A stretch of 20,942 bases of DNA, taken from Fragilariopsis cylindrus CCMP1102 (lineage: Eukaryota; Bacillariophyta; Bacillariophyceae; Bacillariales; Bacillariaceae). The stretch spans positions 1 to 20,942 of the forward strand of contig FMBT01000707.1 of assembly GCA_900095095.1 (NCBI GenBank), read 5' to 3'. A program made the translations under genes and the position numbers. Of this stretch, positions 8,790-19,600 are shown piece by piece. How positions within the stretch are numbered: position 1 is the stretch's first letter; each line of letters starts with the position of its first letter. A model generated the notes under the pieces. The model did not search any database and was not told the origin of the DNA. It saw nothing but the letters and a program-made list of their open reading frames with translations.

Positions 8790-10081
8790 ATGGCAATAAA
8801 GTGCCTCCTAGAAGCGCCCGAATTAGTTTAGAATGGGCCAAATCATTAGTAGGACTGTCTATGAAGGTCCCTGATTACTGGTGGGATGGTTGCAAAGGCT
8901 ATAGGCTAAATGATGGGGTAATTGATTCATACGATAGTGTTGAACAAAAATGGAATTTATTACTCAACAGTAGAGATGATAATGATCGATATCTTATGAA
9001 TTATACTGCTGTTTCTACCTATGCAGATAGCGACTCCTCCACTATTGACGAGTACCAGCTTCCGTTCGCTGCAATCTATGATGGTGATGATATTATTGAT
9101 GCTAATAATGGTGTTAGGTATTTTCGAACACCCCCTACTGAATGGACTAAAATTGAGTTGGAAGCTGGTCTTAATGAGGGTGGAAGAACAATAGATCCGA
9201 TTGAATGGACTGGAGAGAAGGAGGAGCCCGTAAATATAACTGATGAGGAGATCGAATCATTAAAAGACAGTGATGGAGAGATCAGGTATGGAAAAGTTTT
9301 TGAATGGCTTCTTCCAAGGTTTGGAGAAGACAAGAATGAAACTTTGTTTGAGTTTCAAGCTGCAAGAATGAGGAATTACATGACAAAGAAAGTAGTTGAA
9401 GATGGATGGAAACCAAAATACTATCAAGGCGCTGATGATACGATTCAACCTGATCATGTAGCAAGATTCTATGGTTCATTGCTTGCTAAGATGCTAACTG
9501 GTAGTCGATCGATTAATCAAATGTTTTGTACAAGAGAAATCTTCAATGCAGTACCACCTATTCAAGAATCAATGCCAAAGAATGCTTTGGAAGACATGAC
9601 TAGCTGTCTGCACTACAGTGACGATTGGGATCCTATGGGAGATGCTGATTGGGATGAGGTTTATGATGATCCAAAAGTTGTTGCACCACCACACACAGCA
9701 AGACATAGAGTGAAGCATGGATATTAGAAGATTGCTATATTCAGGTATGTAGTATATTTGTTGTTGTTGTTGTTGTTGTTGTTTCGAATCGATTACTAAC
9801 CTACCTACCTTGTTCTTCTTCTTCTTCTTCTTCTTCTTCTTCTTTCAAGAGGTGGCAGTACTGTGTCAACCCATCGAAATGGATTACAACTGATGAAAGT
9901 CAAATTGCAGGATGGTATCATAGTTGTATGACTATAGGACCAGACCCCAAACCAATTCGAACTGGGGCTACTCTTCATACTGTCTGCATTACTCAAGGTC
10001 CTCTCAGCTCATACAAGCTGTATGCTAGAGTCTATGGTGGTAAAGATGATCAAGATATGAACGTACATAACAGGCATACTG
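8790..10081 (+). pseudogene. piggyBac-like transposase, N-terminal half, truncated by the retrotransposon
   Basis: Exons about 8801-9744 and 9850-10081. The N-terminus has 'ISLEWAKSLVGLSMKVPDYW', a small Trp-rich domain. The piggyBac (DDE_Tnp_1_7 type) N-terminal region follows: 'FYGSLLAKMLTGSRSINQMF' and 'MPKNALEDMTSCLHYSDDWD', like the family's 'M..NRFEE..R.LHF.D'. Exon 2 reads 'RWQYCVNPSKWITTDESQIA' with the first catalytic Asp (DES), then 'MTIGPDPKPIRTGATLHT' and 'YKLYARVYGGKDD'. The remaining catalytic Asp residues are missing because coding stops at the LTR boundary (10081/10082). Two one-base breaks occur. The ATG at 8790 is in frame only if one base is added in the AAA run at 8798-8800. 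Near 9718-9727 one added base is needed to read 'LEDCYIQ' into the splice site instead of TAG. It is therefore non-functional as shown. The piggyBac 3' half was not found beyond 16057. Confidence 0.87.
9745..9849 (+). other. piggyBac intron containing (TTG)n and (TTC)n microsatellites
   Basis: Donor ATTCAG|GTATGT and acceptor TTTCAAG|AGG, 105 nt, phase 0, joining 'CYIQ' to 'RWQYCV'. It contains about eight TTG units from 9758 and about ten TTC units from 9813; the TTC tract doubles as the polypyrimidine tract. Confidence 0.8.
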
Positions 10082-10239
10082 TGCCATGCCCTGTCTCTAG
10101 ATACTCATAGTTAGTAGGGATAGGTTCTGGTGTAAGAATGTAATTATGATCTATTAGATTAGGTTAGAATTAGCAATGATATCTTCTATTCATTAGTGAA
10201 TAGAACAGTACGTGACTGATCCCAGTCCGGGCCACGGCA
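10082..10239 (-). repeat. 3' LTR (158 bp)
   Basis: Direct repeat of 15898-16057. In element orientation it starts TGCCGTGG and ends CATGGCA, the canonical TG...CA ends. It contains a hairpin with 9 bp arms TTCTATTCA/TGAATAGAA and a 4-base loop (10184-10205), plus the palindromic string around CTATTAG near 10151. TACT follows it at 10240 and TACTG precedes it, a 4-of-5 match that may be coincidence. Confidence 0.93.
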
Positions 10240-10248
10240 TACTCCTCC
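10240..10248 (-). other. Polypurine tract of the retrotransposon
   Basis: On the minus strand GGAGGAGTA lies directly before the 3' LTR, the position and composition of the plus-strand DNA primer site of LTR elements. Confidence 0.7.
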
Positions 10249-10291
10249 ATGGATCTAGAAGATTGAAAAAAAGTTAATATATATAAAAAAT

Positions 10292-13200
10292 TTACAGTAA
10301 TTGTACTGTCATACACATTGGGTATGTTTGACTGACACATACTTTGGTATGCTTGTTGGTCTTATACACATTGGGTATATTATCACAATAGTAGTCACAC
10401 AACCTCCGTATCGGTGGGTTGAATGTTCGTATCCTGATCATTTTGTTCTCTGGCAACTTGTAATATGGGTGACAACGTCTAATATTAACTCTACCTAAGA
10501 CATTGGGTTCCAATTCAGTCGTTATAGATCCATTCTCATGGTGCTTTACAACCTTGTAAGGACCTCGTCGTGGTAAGCTAGTGTGCGTAGGATTGCTCCT
10601 GGTTTTCTTAGAGTAATCAAGTCTCCCTCTTTATACTTGTGCAAAATTCTTTTTGAGTTTTCACGAATGTTGCTCTGTTGAATTTTCAGTTGCTTTCGTT
10701 GTGTATTTGTTCCAATCGATTGCTGCATCAACAGGATGAACATATCTCTTCCAAATACCATTTGGGCTGGCGAGTGTCCATGTGTTTGATGATAGCTACA
10801 TCGTATTGAGAAAGCTGCTGCAGATAAAAACTCCTCAAAGGGGTCATCATCCATTTCATTAATTGTGCGTTCATCCAAATTGAATGATCTTAAGCAATCA
10901 GCTAATACTTGATGAATTCTTTCTAGAATTGCGTTCGACTGTGGATTCCAGCTTGAAGATGGACGTCTTTTTAGACCCATATTGTCGCAGAGATCCTGAA
11001 TTCAGCCATGAACTCTCCTCCATTATCGAATCCAATTTCTCTTGGTCGTGGGTAGCGTGCTAACCACTGTGAGTCAAAGCGTTTCATTGCCACAATGCAT
11101 TAGGCTTGTCTCTGAGTTGAGCTAGTTCAAACCAGCCTGTTACAGGATCAACCATAGTCATTACATGGATTTTGTAGGTCTTGCCATTCTTATTACGGAT
11201 GGTTTTGGACCCACATATCAACGTTTACTCTGCTCCACTTAGTAACTTCTCCTTCTTTTTCAGGAACTAAACCAAATTTCTTTCTACCTGAGTTCTTGCT
11301 TATCTGGCATACATGACAGTGTTTACAACCCGTTTCACATCAGCTTTTAAGCCTTTCCAAGTATAGACAAAACGTATTGTTCTCTCCATTCTTTTCTCCC
11401 CGGGATGTACCTGCATGAGATGATACCACTGCAAAACTTTGTCTTTCATCGACGTAGGTATAATATTCTATTGTTGTCGTGACACAAAAATACTCCTTCA
11501 ACTTCTTTGACAGTATATCGATCCGTATCGGTCTTCTCCATCAGTTTTAGCATTGAAGCATCCTTGTCTTGGTGTTGTTTCATCGTACGGACGTCAAGAG
11601 GAAACTCACTATCAGCAAGCTCCTTTTCAGCAGCCATAGGATATAGATATTCATCATCGAATTCATCACACTCAAATTCACATTGAGACATCATGTTACA
11701 CATTTGCATGCATACATTTGTTCTGCCTCCTTCATCTTTCTGTCACTATAGGATAGTTTCGGAAAGGATTTTTCCCAATTGATAGTATCGAAATCTTTCT
11801 TATCAATATCCAATCGAGATAGCGCATCTGCCCCATCATTATCAACTCCAGCTACATGCTTGATCGTAGGATGCCATTCTTCAAGCATAAGCCTCCATCG
11901 AATCATCCGTTGCGACGGCATGCTTTGATACAAGAGATTCAAATGATCGGTGTGCACTGTTAGTTCTTGGCCTCTGATCATACCCTCAAATGCCTTGAAT
12001 CCTTCAATTATTCCTAGTAATTCTTTCTCTCCAACAGTATAATTCATCTGTGCAGAGTTGAGTTTTCTAGTATAGAATCCAAGTGGTTTTCCATTCTGCA
12101 CAAGAGTGGCTCCCAGTTGCCTGTCACTAGCATCAGTATATAAATCGAATGGCTGTTCGAAGTCCGGAAATGCTAATGTAGCATGGACCGTTAACATCTT
12201 TTTAGCTTCTTCGAAGTCCTTCTGCTCATTTGCTCCCCAATACCAATCTTTACCCTTCATAGTTGACAACTTATTCAGTGGTGCTAAGAAGTGAGATCGT
12301 TTAGGAAACATATCACGATAGAAATTCACCATACCAAGAAACATCTTCAATTGCTTGGAGTTCTTTGGTCTCATGATACGATGCATTGCTTCTATCTTGC
12401 TTGGTTGTGGTTTCAAGCCACCTGTTGTTAAGAGGTAGCCTAAATACTCCACTTCCTTCTGCATAAAGAATGACTTGCGCAAGTTAGCACGAAATCCTTT
12501 AGCATCTAGTCTACTTAGTACTTCCTCAATTTTTCTTAGGTGGTCCTCTTCTGATTCGCCGACCTTTTGAACAATAAGATGTCATCTATGTATACTAGTA
12601 CATGTTCTAAATCACCCAGCATTTCCATCATTATGGACTGGAATATGTCTGGTGCACAGCGATACCCATTGGTAGACGCTTGTATGCATATTTACCCACG
12701 GTAGGACCGTGGTAGCGAGCTTTTGACTGTCTTCATCAATAGGAATAGAATAAAATCCTTGAGATAGATCCAAGCCGTTGCGACTTGAAGTTCTCCAGTT
12801 TTTGTATTGCTTCACCGATCCTCGGAAGAGGAAAGGGTTTCCTTTCAATGCATTCATTGAGCTTTCTAAAGTCAGTAAGTATACGGATGTCTCCAGTTTT
12901 CTTTGGCTGGGTGAACGTTGGTGCTGCCCACGGGGAATCATTATCATAGGATAGTTTCCTCAGTACATCAATAGTTACCATCCTGTCAATCTCCGTCCTT
13001 GTCGGTCGCTCATACGCCTTCGGAATGTTGTAATACCTTCCTTGATAGGGCTTAGAACCTTCCTTCAATTTAATAGAGACCGGCTCCATGTCTAAGAGAC
13101 CCAAACCACCACCAAATAAAGTTGGAAACTTCTTGAGTGTTGACTTGAGCGCCCTTTTACTTGATCTTGTGATATCTAATTCATCAACCATGACGTCAAT

Positions 13201-13803
13201 GTCGACTTTAGTATAGTTCGCATCAAGTATTCTGCCTTGTCTCTCCTCCATTTGTTGCAATATTGGAGAGTCAGTGTGCATGTTATACAGGCGCTCACAG
13301 TACATTTCATCTGACAATTCACCCTGAAGTTTCAGGGGAACGCGAACACCATTTCTTTCGATACAGTGGTCGCTATAGACTATGTCTATTGCCATTTCTT
13401 CCATGATGTCTGAACCATAATCATATCGTATTTCCCTCCAGTCTCTTGAGCATCCACTTGGAACTCGTGAGTAGAGGTTTCATCTCCAAATTCTACCAAC
13501 CTGATTGGAAGCCTTGCTGTTTCTGTTGAGACGAATTTGCCTCCGTATGTTTTGTAACGTACTGAGTCTTCATCACTAAGCTTGGTCCTCTGATTCTTGT
13601 CAGTAAACTTCTTCAATATAATACTTTTTGAACAACCACTGTCTAGAGACAACGTATCATTCTTCCCTTGCCTTTGCTGTTGATCACCATCACACAGATG
13701 TCCGAGAAGCGTCGTCCTTGTATAAACTTTCCTTTCGGACGTTTGCAAAGTGTACTCGCAGCTTCTTGTTCACCCTTATTGCTGGCGCAGCCTTGGCAAT
13801 GCC
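10292..13803 (-). CDS. pol: Retrotransposon pol polyprotein: protease, reverse transcriptase, RNase H, integrase (frame-broken)
   Basis: Copies the element RNA to DNA and inserts it. Order on the minus strand: aspartic protease with 'LSLDSGCSKSII' (catalytic Asp codon near 13643); reverse transcriptase with 'SPWAAPTFTQPKKTGDIRIL', 'DFRKLNE', 'LDLSQGFYSIP' and the catalytic 'YIDD' at 12581-12592; RNase H with 'LYTDASDRQLGATL', 'ELLGIIEGFKAFE', 'VHTDHLNLLY' and 'GADALSRL' (about 11780-12200); integrase with an HHCC-type finger (about 11300-11440, 'CKHCHVCQISKN'). The integrase DDE catalytic residues are at about 11217 (VDMW), 11025 (GFDNGGEF) and 10921 (NAILERIHQ). The C-terminal tail 'RRGPYKVVKHHENGS' ends at the stop near 10292. 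At least six frame changes are needed, for example near 13390, 12780, 12660, 12565, 11700 and 11450. It is not a functional reading frame as shown. Confidence 0.92.
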
Positions 13804-15091
13804 TCACTTGTTGAGAGACTTGGTCACCTTCCTAGCTTGCTTCTTGTAGTCATTGATGTCGTCGTCGTCAAGATCTTCAATGTCGACATCGTCTTGTTCA
13901 ACAACACCCATTATATACATTTGCTCGCCACTTGTGAGACCCTTGCCCAGTTGGGCTTCTTTTTCTTTGATTTGCTTCCTTCAGTCATGTCGGAGACAAC
14001 AGTACCACCCATTTTACTTTCAATAACTTGGTTGATATACTGTTTGTTTTCTTTCTTAGTCCAATTCTTCGACTTGTCGCCACCGGCTCCACCTCCCTTG
14101 TCTTTGAGAAAGCACACTCCTAGATGTCTTTTGCCACAGTGTTTGCACTTGCCTTTTGCGTCTGTATCACCTCCTCCAGCAGCCGGAGTAGAGTTATTTC
14201 CTCCTCCGCGGTTGCGTTTGAGTGAAGCAATACCACATTTGGCTTCAATCTTGACAGTTCGACTCTCTTGACGTGCTTCCTTAAGTAAGGTTTCTTCCAG
14301 TCCAGCAAGTTTTGTAATTGTAGCTTCCGTTGAGTGATCTTGAATTACCCATTCAATTTCATTCAGCTTGACGCGTTGGCATTGAAGAATTGCTGTTTCC
14401 AGTATTCCTTCATCTCATGCTCTGCGTACGGCAGCTTTGACAACCCGAGCTTCTCCCCTGATACCCATGGGCAGTAAGGAAGATAGTTCTGGTAGTCTTG
14501 AATCCGTTCTTCCCAAGATTTGATCCCTTTCTGCAACGTAACCTTCAGTTCTCTTATCTGACGACGGAGATGAATGTAAGCATTGCTACCAGCATGATCC
14601 TTTCCAAAGATCTTGGCGCCCACCTGAGTTATACACTCTGTTACAATGTCATGTTGATATTCCTCGGAGCGCAAATAGTTTTCCCATTCGAACTGCGACA
14701 AAGCCTGTAGACGAAGTCTAATTGGCACATTAGTAAACATTAGGTTGACGTCGTCACTTGGTACTGATGCCATGTTGTAAGCTTTTCTGGTTAATGTTTT
14801 TGCGTTGTTCTTGACAAGTTCCAATAGCGTATTGTATTTCGACTGTCCGGAAAGATCGTCCTTGGTAAAGACCTTTTCATTATATTCCAACAACCATAGG
14901 ATGTATTTTTCAGGCTTTTCATTGCCTTCTAGGACGAGTAGTTCAGTTAGAAACGAAGGATCGTTTCCTGTGCTTGCCTTGGGAGTCAGTCTACACTTCT
15001 TCCTGTCGGCCTTCTCTCCCCATACTATCCGGTCCTGTGTGAATGGTTTCATACCATGATACTTATCAGTAGTCTTTTCGGTTTCCGCCAT
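13804..15091 (-). CDS. gag: Retrotransposon gag with zinc knuckle (frame-broken)
   Basis: Capsid/nucleocapsid precursor. The first ATG is at 15091 ('MAETEKTTDKYHGMKPFTQ'); the frame runs 243 codons to 14363, with helical capsid-like blocks such as 'FLTELLVLEGNEKPEKYILW' and 'AYIHLRRQIRELKVTLQKG'. A one-base break near 14370 leads into 'VKLNEIEWVIQDHS' and a Gly-rich linker, then the knuckle 'CKHCGKRHLGVC' (C-x2-C-x3-H-x3-C) at about 14109-14144. This is slightly shorter than the classic CCHC spacing. A second shift near 13925 gives an acidic tail 'VVEQDDVDIEDLDDDDINDY' ending at TGA 13804-13806. The boundary with pol is therefore near 13804. Confidence 0.85.
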
Positions 15092-15897
15092 CTTCACAGT
15101 AGAATATTTCTTTTATTTTTATATTATTATTTCTTTTTGTAACTGAGTTTTATGTATTATTTCGATCCAGTCTTATTGACTGTCGTTGACTGTATGTTAT
15201 ATCCAATGTTTCACTCGCTAACAGCGACAGTTGTTACCCTGTTATGCTGAATTACCTCTAATTGTAGAGATACCAAATATTTGGAAGTGATACTGTTTGG
15301 CGTTGCATTTGCATTCAGTATGGATTAAAGACACACTCACACTAAAGTTGATCGTTAATCTAGCGTTGAGCGATCCTATTTTTCAGAGGTATGTATGTGT
15401 AACAGCACAAATATCACGTCTTATTGAAGACGTTTCCTCTTACATTGTCTAATACGCCCGGTGTGTTATGAATCTAACGTCCTTCTTTTTGGGAGGGCGT
15501 GCGCTCTCCAGTATTCAACGGTATAATTGAATCCCGTGATAGCTAATCACGAGGTAAATTTACAACACATCTTCAAACTTGAACAACGACTTGTCGATTT
15601 GCGAATCGACCATGGTTCGATAGGTGTTATTGAACAGCCATTCTTCTCCCCATATTAGTTATTTATTTATTCGAAGTTAGTTGTCTTATTGAAGACCTTC
15701 GGCGTTCGTTTACGGAACGTCTTTGTGTTAGTTGTTTCCACGATGCTGCAGCATCGTGAAACTCTTTATCTATCTAATCTTAGCCTAAACAAAGCACACG
15801 TACCTCGGGGGCAAAGTGTTTCGCAACACTTTTTAGCACCCGAAACTCTTACCGTATACCTACTATCTATCAGCTATTATAGCGGATTTTAAAATCA
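15092..15897 (-). promoter_or_regulatory. Hairpin-rich 5' leader of the retrotransposon, with atypical primer-binding region
   Basis: About 800 nt between the 5' LTR and gag, with no open frame of note. Perfect or near-perfect inverted repeats are unusually dense: 15215-15227, 15256-15269, 15273-15284 (CCAAATATTTGG), 15416-15433 (ACGTCTT-ATTG-AAGACGT), 15492-15509, 15535-15551, 15593-15610, 15615-15635, 15683-15696 (GTCTT-ATTG-AAGAC), 15703-15719, 15739-15758 (20 bp palindrome CACGATGCTGCAGCATCGTG) and 15813-15832 (AAAGTGTT-TCGC-AACACTTT). Next to the LTR, where a tRNA primer site starting TGG is expected, the minus strand reads TGATTTTAAAATC, containing a 12 bp palindrome at 15885-15896. The leader probably holds packaging or translation signals; that is inference. 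Confidence 0.7.
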
Positions 15898-16057
15898 TGC
15901 CATGCCCTGTCTCTAGATACTCATAGTTAGCTAGGGATAGGTTCTGGTGTAAGAATGTAATTATAATCTATTAGATTAGGTTAGACTTAGCAATGATATC
16001 TTCTATTCATTAGTGAATAGAACAGTACGTGACTGATCCCAGTCCCGGGCCACGGCA
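15898..16057 (-). repeat. 5' LTR (160 bp)
   Basis: Direct repeat of 10082-10239. It differs by an extra C in GTTAGCTAG, an extra C in GTCCCGGG, A for G in AATTATAATC and C for A in TTAGACTTAG. It contains the same 22 nt hairpin at 16001-16022. It should hold the promoter of the element. Confidence 0.93.
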
Positions 16058-16608
16058 AGGTAGGTTGTTAAGTAGAGGAGGAAGGGTGCAGACCATCCAG
16101 CCTGGTGTGGTCCTGTGAAAAAAATGTAACTTACATAAATATCAAAATGGTACCTGGTGAAAATTCAAATGAACATTATACACCTCCTACTAACAAAATC
16201 AGCTCTAAGTAGAACAGCCTGAAACAATCTTTTGATATACATACATATATTGTTGCCAAACTGATTTCTCGTTTTTCCCGACAAGATACAATAATGTCCA
16301 TGATGACCTAACTACTTTCTCCGTACAACTAAACTTTTTCACGAGTTTTCACGCGATATCATTATTTTACACCATAAAGGACGGTTTTAGGGAAAATAAA
16401 ATACTGTAAATTAATAAAAAATCGTCGCAACTTACAACTCACTCAATCAATATTCGTGCTTTTAAGGTTAAATATTTATGCCGGGGAAAGTCGTAAGTAA
16501 GTTTAGTTGCAACGGAGGAAGTAACCGCGACGAGATCGCAATAATACAACGATTGATTTTATTATTATAAAAAGATACGTTCGTAAATAATAGTACGACG
16601 ACCCTACC
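16058..16608. other. Intergenic stretch between the retrotransposon and the LRR gene
   Basis: No recognisable gene. A short plus-strand frame (about 16073-16213, 'GCRPSSLVWSCEKNVTYIN') lacks a start and a domain. It contains no match to the missing piggyBac 3' half, in particular no DSAYMGD-like motif. The promoter of the LRR gene should lie in the AT-rich part near 16380-16600. Confidence 0.5.
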
Positions 16609-19600
16609 ATGATTAATTCATCAAGCAACTCAATTCCACCTTACTTGTACTACTACCGGTATGGAAAAAATCCAAGAAGAAAGAAAACCGCAGCGGCAGG
16701 CGAAAATGATATCATCATCGAACGTCGTCATAGAGGTACAAAAAGATGATGTTTGTTCGAACGCGAAGATTGATACCAAGAATGTTATTGGGAAACAAGA
16801 ACGACAATGTGCGTATCAGACAAAAAGGAACGGATGGAAGAACTTTCAAAGCTGTGTTTGGAGATCGAAAAAGCGAAGGAAGATATTCGAAAAGAGAAGA
16901 GAGAGAAAATGCAACACAAGAAGAAGAAGAAAAAGAAGATAAAAGAAACCAACGTGACGCATTTGTTGAATGTGACAACATGCAACCGATATAATTGAGT
17001 CAAGAGAAATCACACCAGTATTACAATCACCAACAAGAAAAAGTATAGAAGAAAAGGAAAAGCATGCCGACAAAAAGGAACGGATGGAAGAACTTTCAAA
17101 GCTGTCTTTGGAGATCGAAAAAGCGAAGGAAGATATTCGAAAAGAGAAGAGAGAGAAAACGCAACACAAGAAGAAGAAGAAAAGAAGATAAAAGAAACCA
17201 ACATTGACGCATTTGTTGAATGTGACAAGCATGCAACCGATATAATTGAGTCAAGAGAAATCACACCAGTATTACAATCACCAACAAGAAAAAGTAAAGA
17301 AGAAAAGGAAAAGCATGCAAATCAAATTGACGATGACGCTATCTGTAGACGCAATAGTAAGAAGAAGAAGAAGAAGAAGAAGTATATCAAAATAGATGAC
17401 TTTGATATTGGCGAAAATAAGAGGTGTTCGACAAAGAAGGGGCCAGAAAGCAATCCGGATCCTACTAATAGTACAGCTTCACTCGACCTGGCTGATTCAC
17501 AGAAAAGCATTTCTTCGATTAATAAGGTTCCTATAAAGTCTAAAACGACGAAAAATACACCATCAACGCAATCGGATAACACGTTGTCACTTTCTGATAG
17601 AAAGACCATCGGCATGCTTCCATTCTTGTGCAATATAATTCCCAACGAAGATAAACCGAAGAAGGAAAAAATATTGTATACGAATACTGTAACAACAAGA
17701 GATAATGATTACAACTCACCTCTTTCCAAGGTCGACACATTACAAAGAAATAAACAGTCAGATAGTGATGGTCCTAATAGTGTGCAATCTAAGAGGAACT
17801 TATTTGAAAATTATTTTGATCTAAATAAGGTCGAAGGACCATTGCCACCGTTTTCAACCCCCGCAACACCAAAAACTCTCAAACGAGGATTCGTTGCATT
17901 GAACATTGCCTCTCCGTCAAATTCAAAATCCAGTAGTTCGAAGAATCGTAAGCCTCCAAAACAACGAATCCTCGACAGTAGTCAGCATGATAAAGGTAGA
18001 ACACAAGGGTATGTTGACTCCGCCATATCACTACTTGAGGACAAATCAAGAGGGAATGAAGTTCGGACATTAGTCCATAAAATAGACAAAGCTGGGGGGT
18101 TTCCAATGACTCGTCGACTAAGCTTAAGAGATAATGAACTTGTTGGAAGAATGGTTATGGCGATACGGAATGATCCAAGGATCAAATCAATTGAAGTTTC
18201 GCCCGAATCGTTTACAACAATTTCATCGACCTTGTTGGATCAGTTTATTGGTTCATTGAGAATTAATCTTCACTTAAAGTCACTGACTTTTAGTGGAGTA
18301 GAATTAGGAAACGACTTTCTTTATAGTCTGGCGTCAAGTATGGTGCGTATTAATTTGTAAAGATATTTCTTGGTAGGACTACTCGTTTCACTTGTTCAAA
18401 TTCTTACCGAACAGGAAAAATGACACTCATTTCATTCCTTTGTCCTTTGTATTTCTTAACTATTTAATAATAATAATAATAATAATATTAATATAATTAT
18501 CATTGCCATACACAGGAATCAAATTTCGTCATTGAAGAGATTGACTTATCGGAGAATCTTTTCACCAATGCTGGTTTGGCTGAATTCTGTCAAATTTTTG
18601 CCAGCTCGAATGATACATGCCATACGCTAAATTTAGAAAATCAGACGACTCCTATTTCGAATGCCAGCGAAGTCGACGTACTTGATGCATTTCGGCATAA
18701 CAAGTCACTGAATGATGTGCGACTAGATTTCCAGTCCGAGAAAGCCACACAGCAGCTTTATGATATTCTCGACCAAAATCGACAGAATCCTCCTCCCAAG
18801 ATGGACAATGACGAGAAATTGATAAACGTATTGCTGTACGAAGCAGAGCGAGCACAAGAGCTATGGGATGATAAGAATGAAGAGGATTCGATCCTTGATG
18901 TATCGGAGACCGATTGGGGTCATCTTTATGAGCTATCAGTCCAGTTCGATAAACATAAATTGAAGAAACATATCCAAGACGCATCGGAAGATTTTGTTCC
19001 GTCAACACAGAGAAGAAACGGAGATTCAATGACGAAAGAAGAGAAGAAGAGTTTTTGTTTGGGGATTTTCAAAAAATCTTGGTGAATCGATAAGCTGTTT
19101 TAACTCAAACGGCTCATTTCTGACCGCTGAATTTATTTCCAAATACTTCGAAGAAGACACCGAGGGGAAAGTTTTAACCTTTGACTTCCATGGCCAGTGG
19201 AAGCTCTTTAAGAGGTTCCTTGTTCATGATCCTGCTCGTGAATTGATCGTGACCAAGTTTATCGAAGCAATAGTCACCCATCCGAGGGCGGACAAAATTA
19301 CTGGGATCAACATGGCGAACACAGGATGTGGGGACGACTTCCTCGTTGCCCTTGCCAATCGTTGCTTAGGTAACGAAGCTCTTTTACCAAGTTTATTTAT
19401 GTTGAATTTCGAGACCAATTTTATCAACGTTGATGGTATAACTGCTCTTGCCGAGCTAATTAAAAGTCCAACAAGTTTAAAGTTTCTGCAAGTGATTCGA
19501 TTAGAAAATCAAAAGTTTTTTGTTAAAGAGTAAAGCTGAATTTGCTTTGGCAAGGGCAATGCGGGTTAATTTCAGTATTGTCGTTATGAGTTTACGAATC

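Larger units (their letters stand above)
10082..16057 (-). mobile_element. Ty3/gypsy LTR retrotransposon
   Basis: A near-complete 5976 bp element in minus orientation: 5' LTR 15898-16057, structured leader 15092-15897, gag 13804-15091, pol 10292-13803, polypurine tract 10240-10248, 3' LTR 10082-10239. Integrase lies after RNase H, the Metaviridae (Ty3/gypsy) order. No chromodomain or env-like frame was seen. The LTRs differ by only two substitutions and two one-base indels, so insertion was recent. Yet gag and pol are split by many frame breaks, which fits assembly indels better than long decay. No 5 bp target duplication is seen: TACTG precedes 10082 and AGGTA follows 16057. The left flank is piggyBac exon 2. 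Confidence 0.94.

Noticed and set aside
10082..10239. Left LTR as an independent solo LTR with TACT flanks
   Set aside because: A polypurine tract and the pol C-terminus directly follow in the right orientation, so it is best read as the 3' LTR of the full element.
13750..14271. Plus-strand 173-codon hydrophobic frame
   Set aside because: It is antisense to the gag zinc knuckle and acidic tail; the hydrophobic look comes from reversing Lys/Glu/Asp codons.
15092..15897. Possible CRISPR-like or tRNA content in the hairpin-rich leader
   Set aside because: Stems differ in sequence and spacing, there are no regular repeats with spacers, and no cloverleaf with a T-loop GTTCGAATC core was found.
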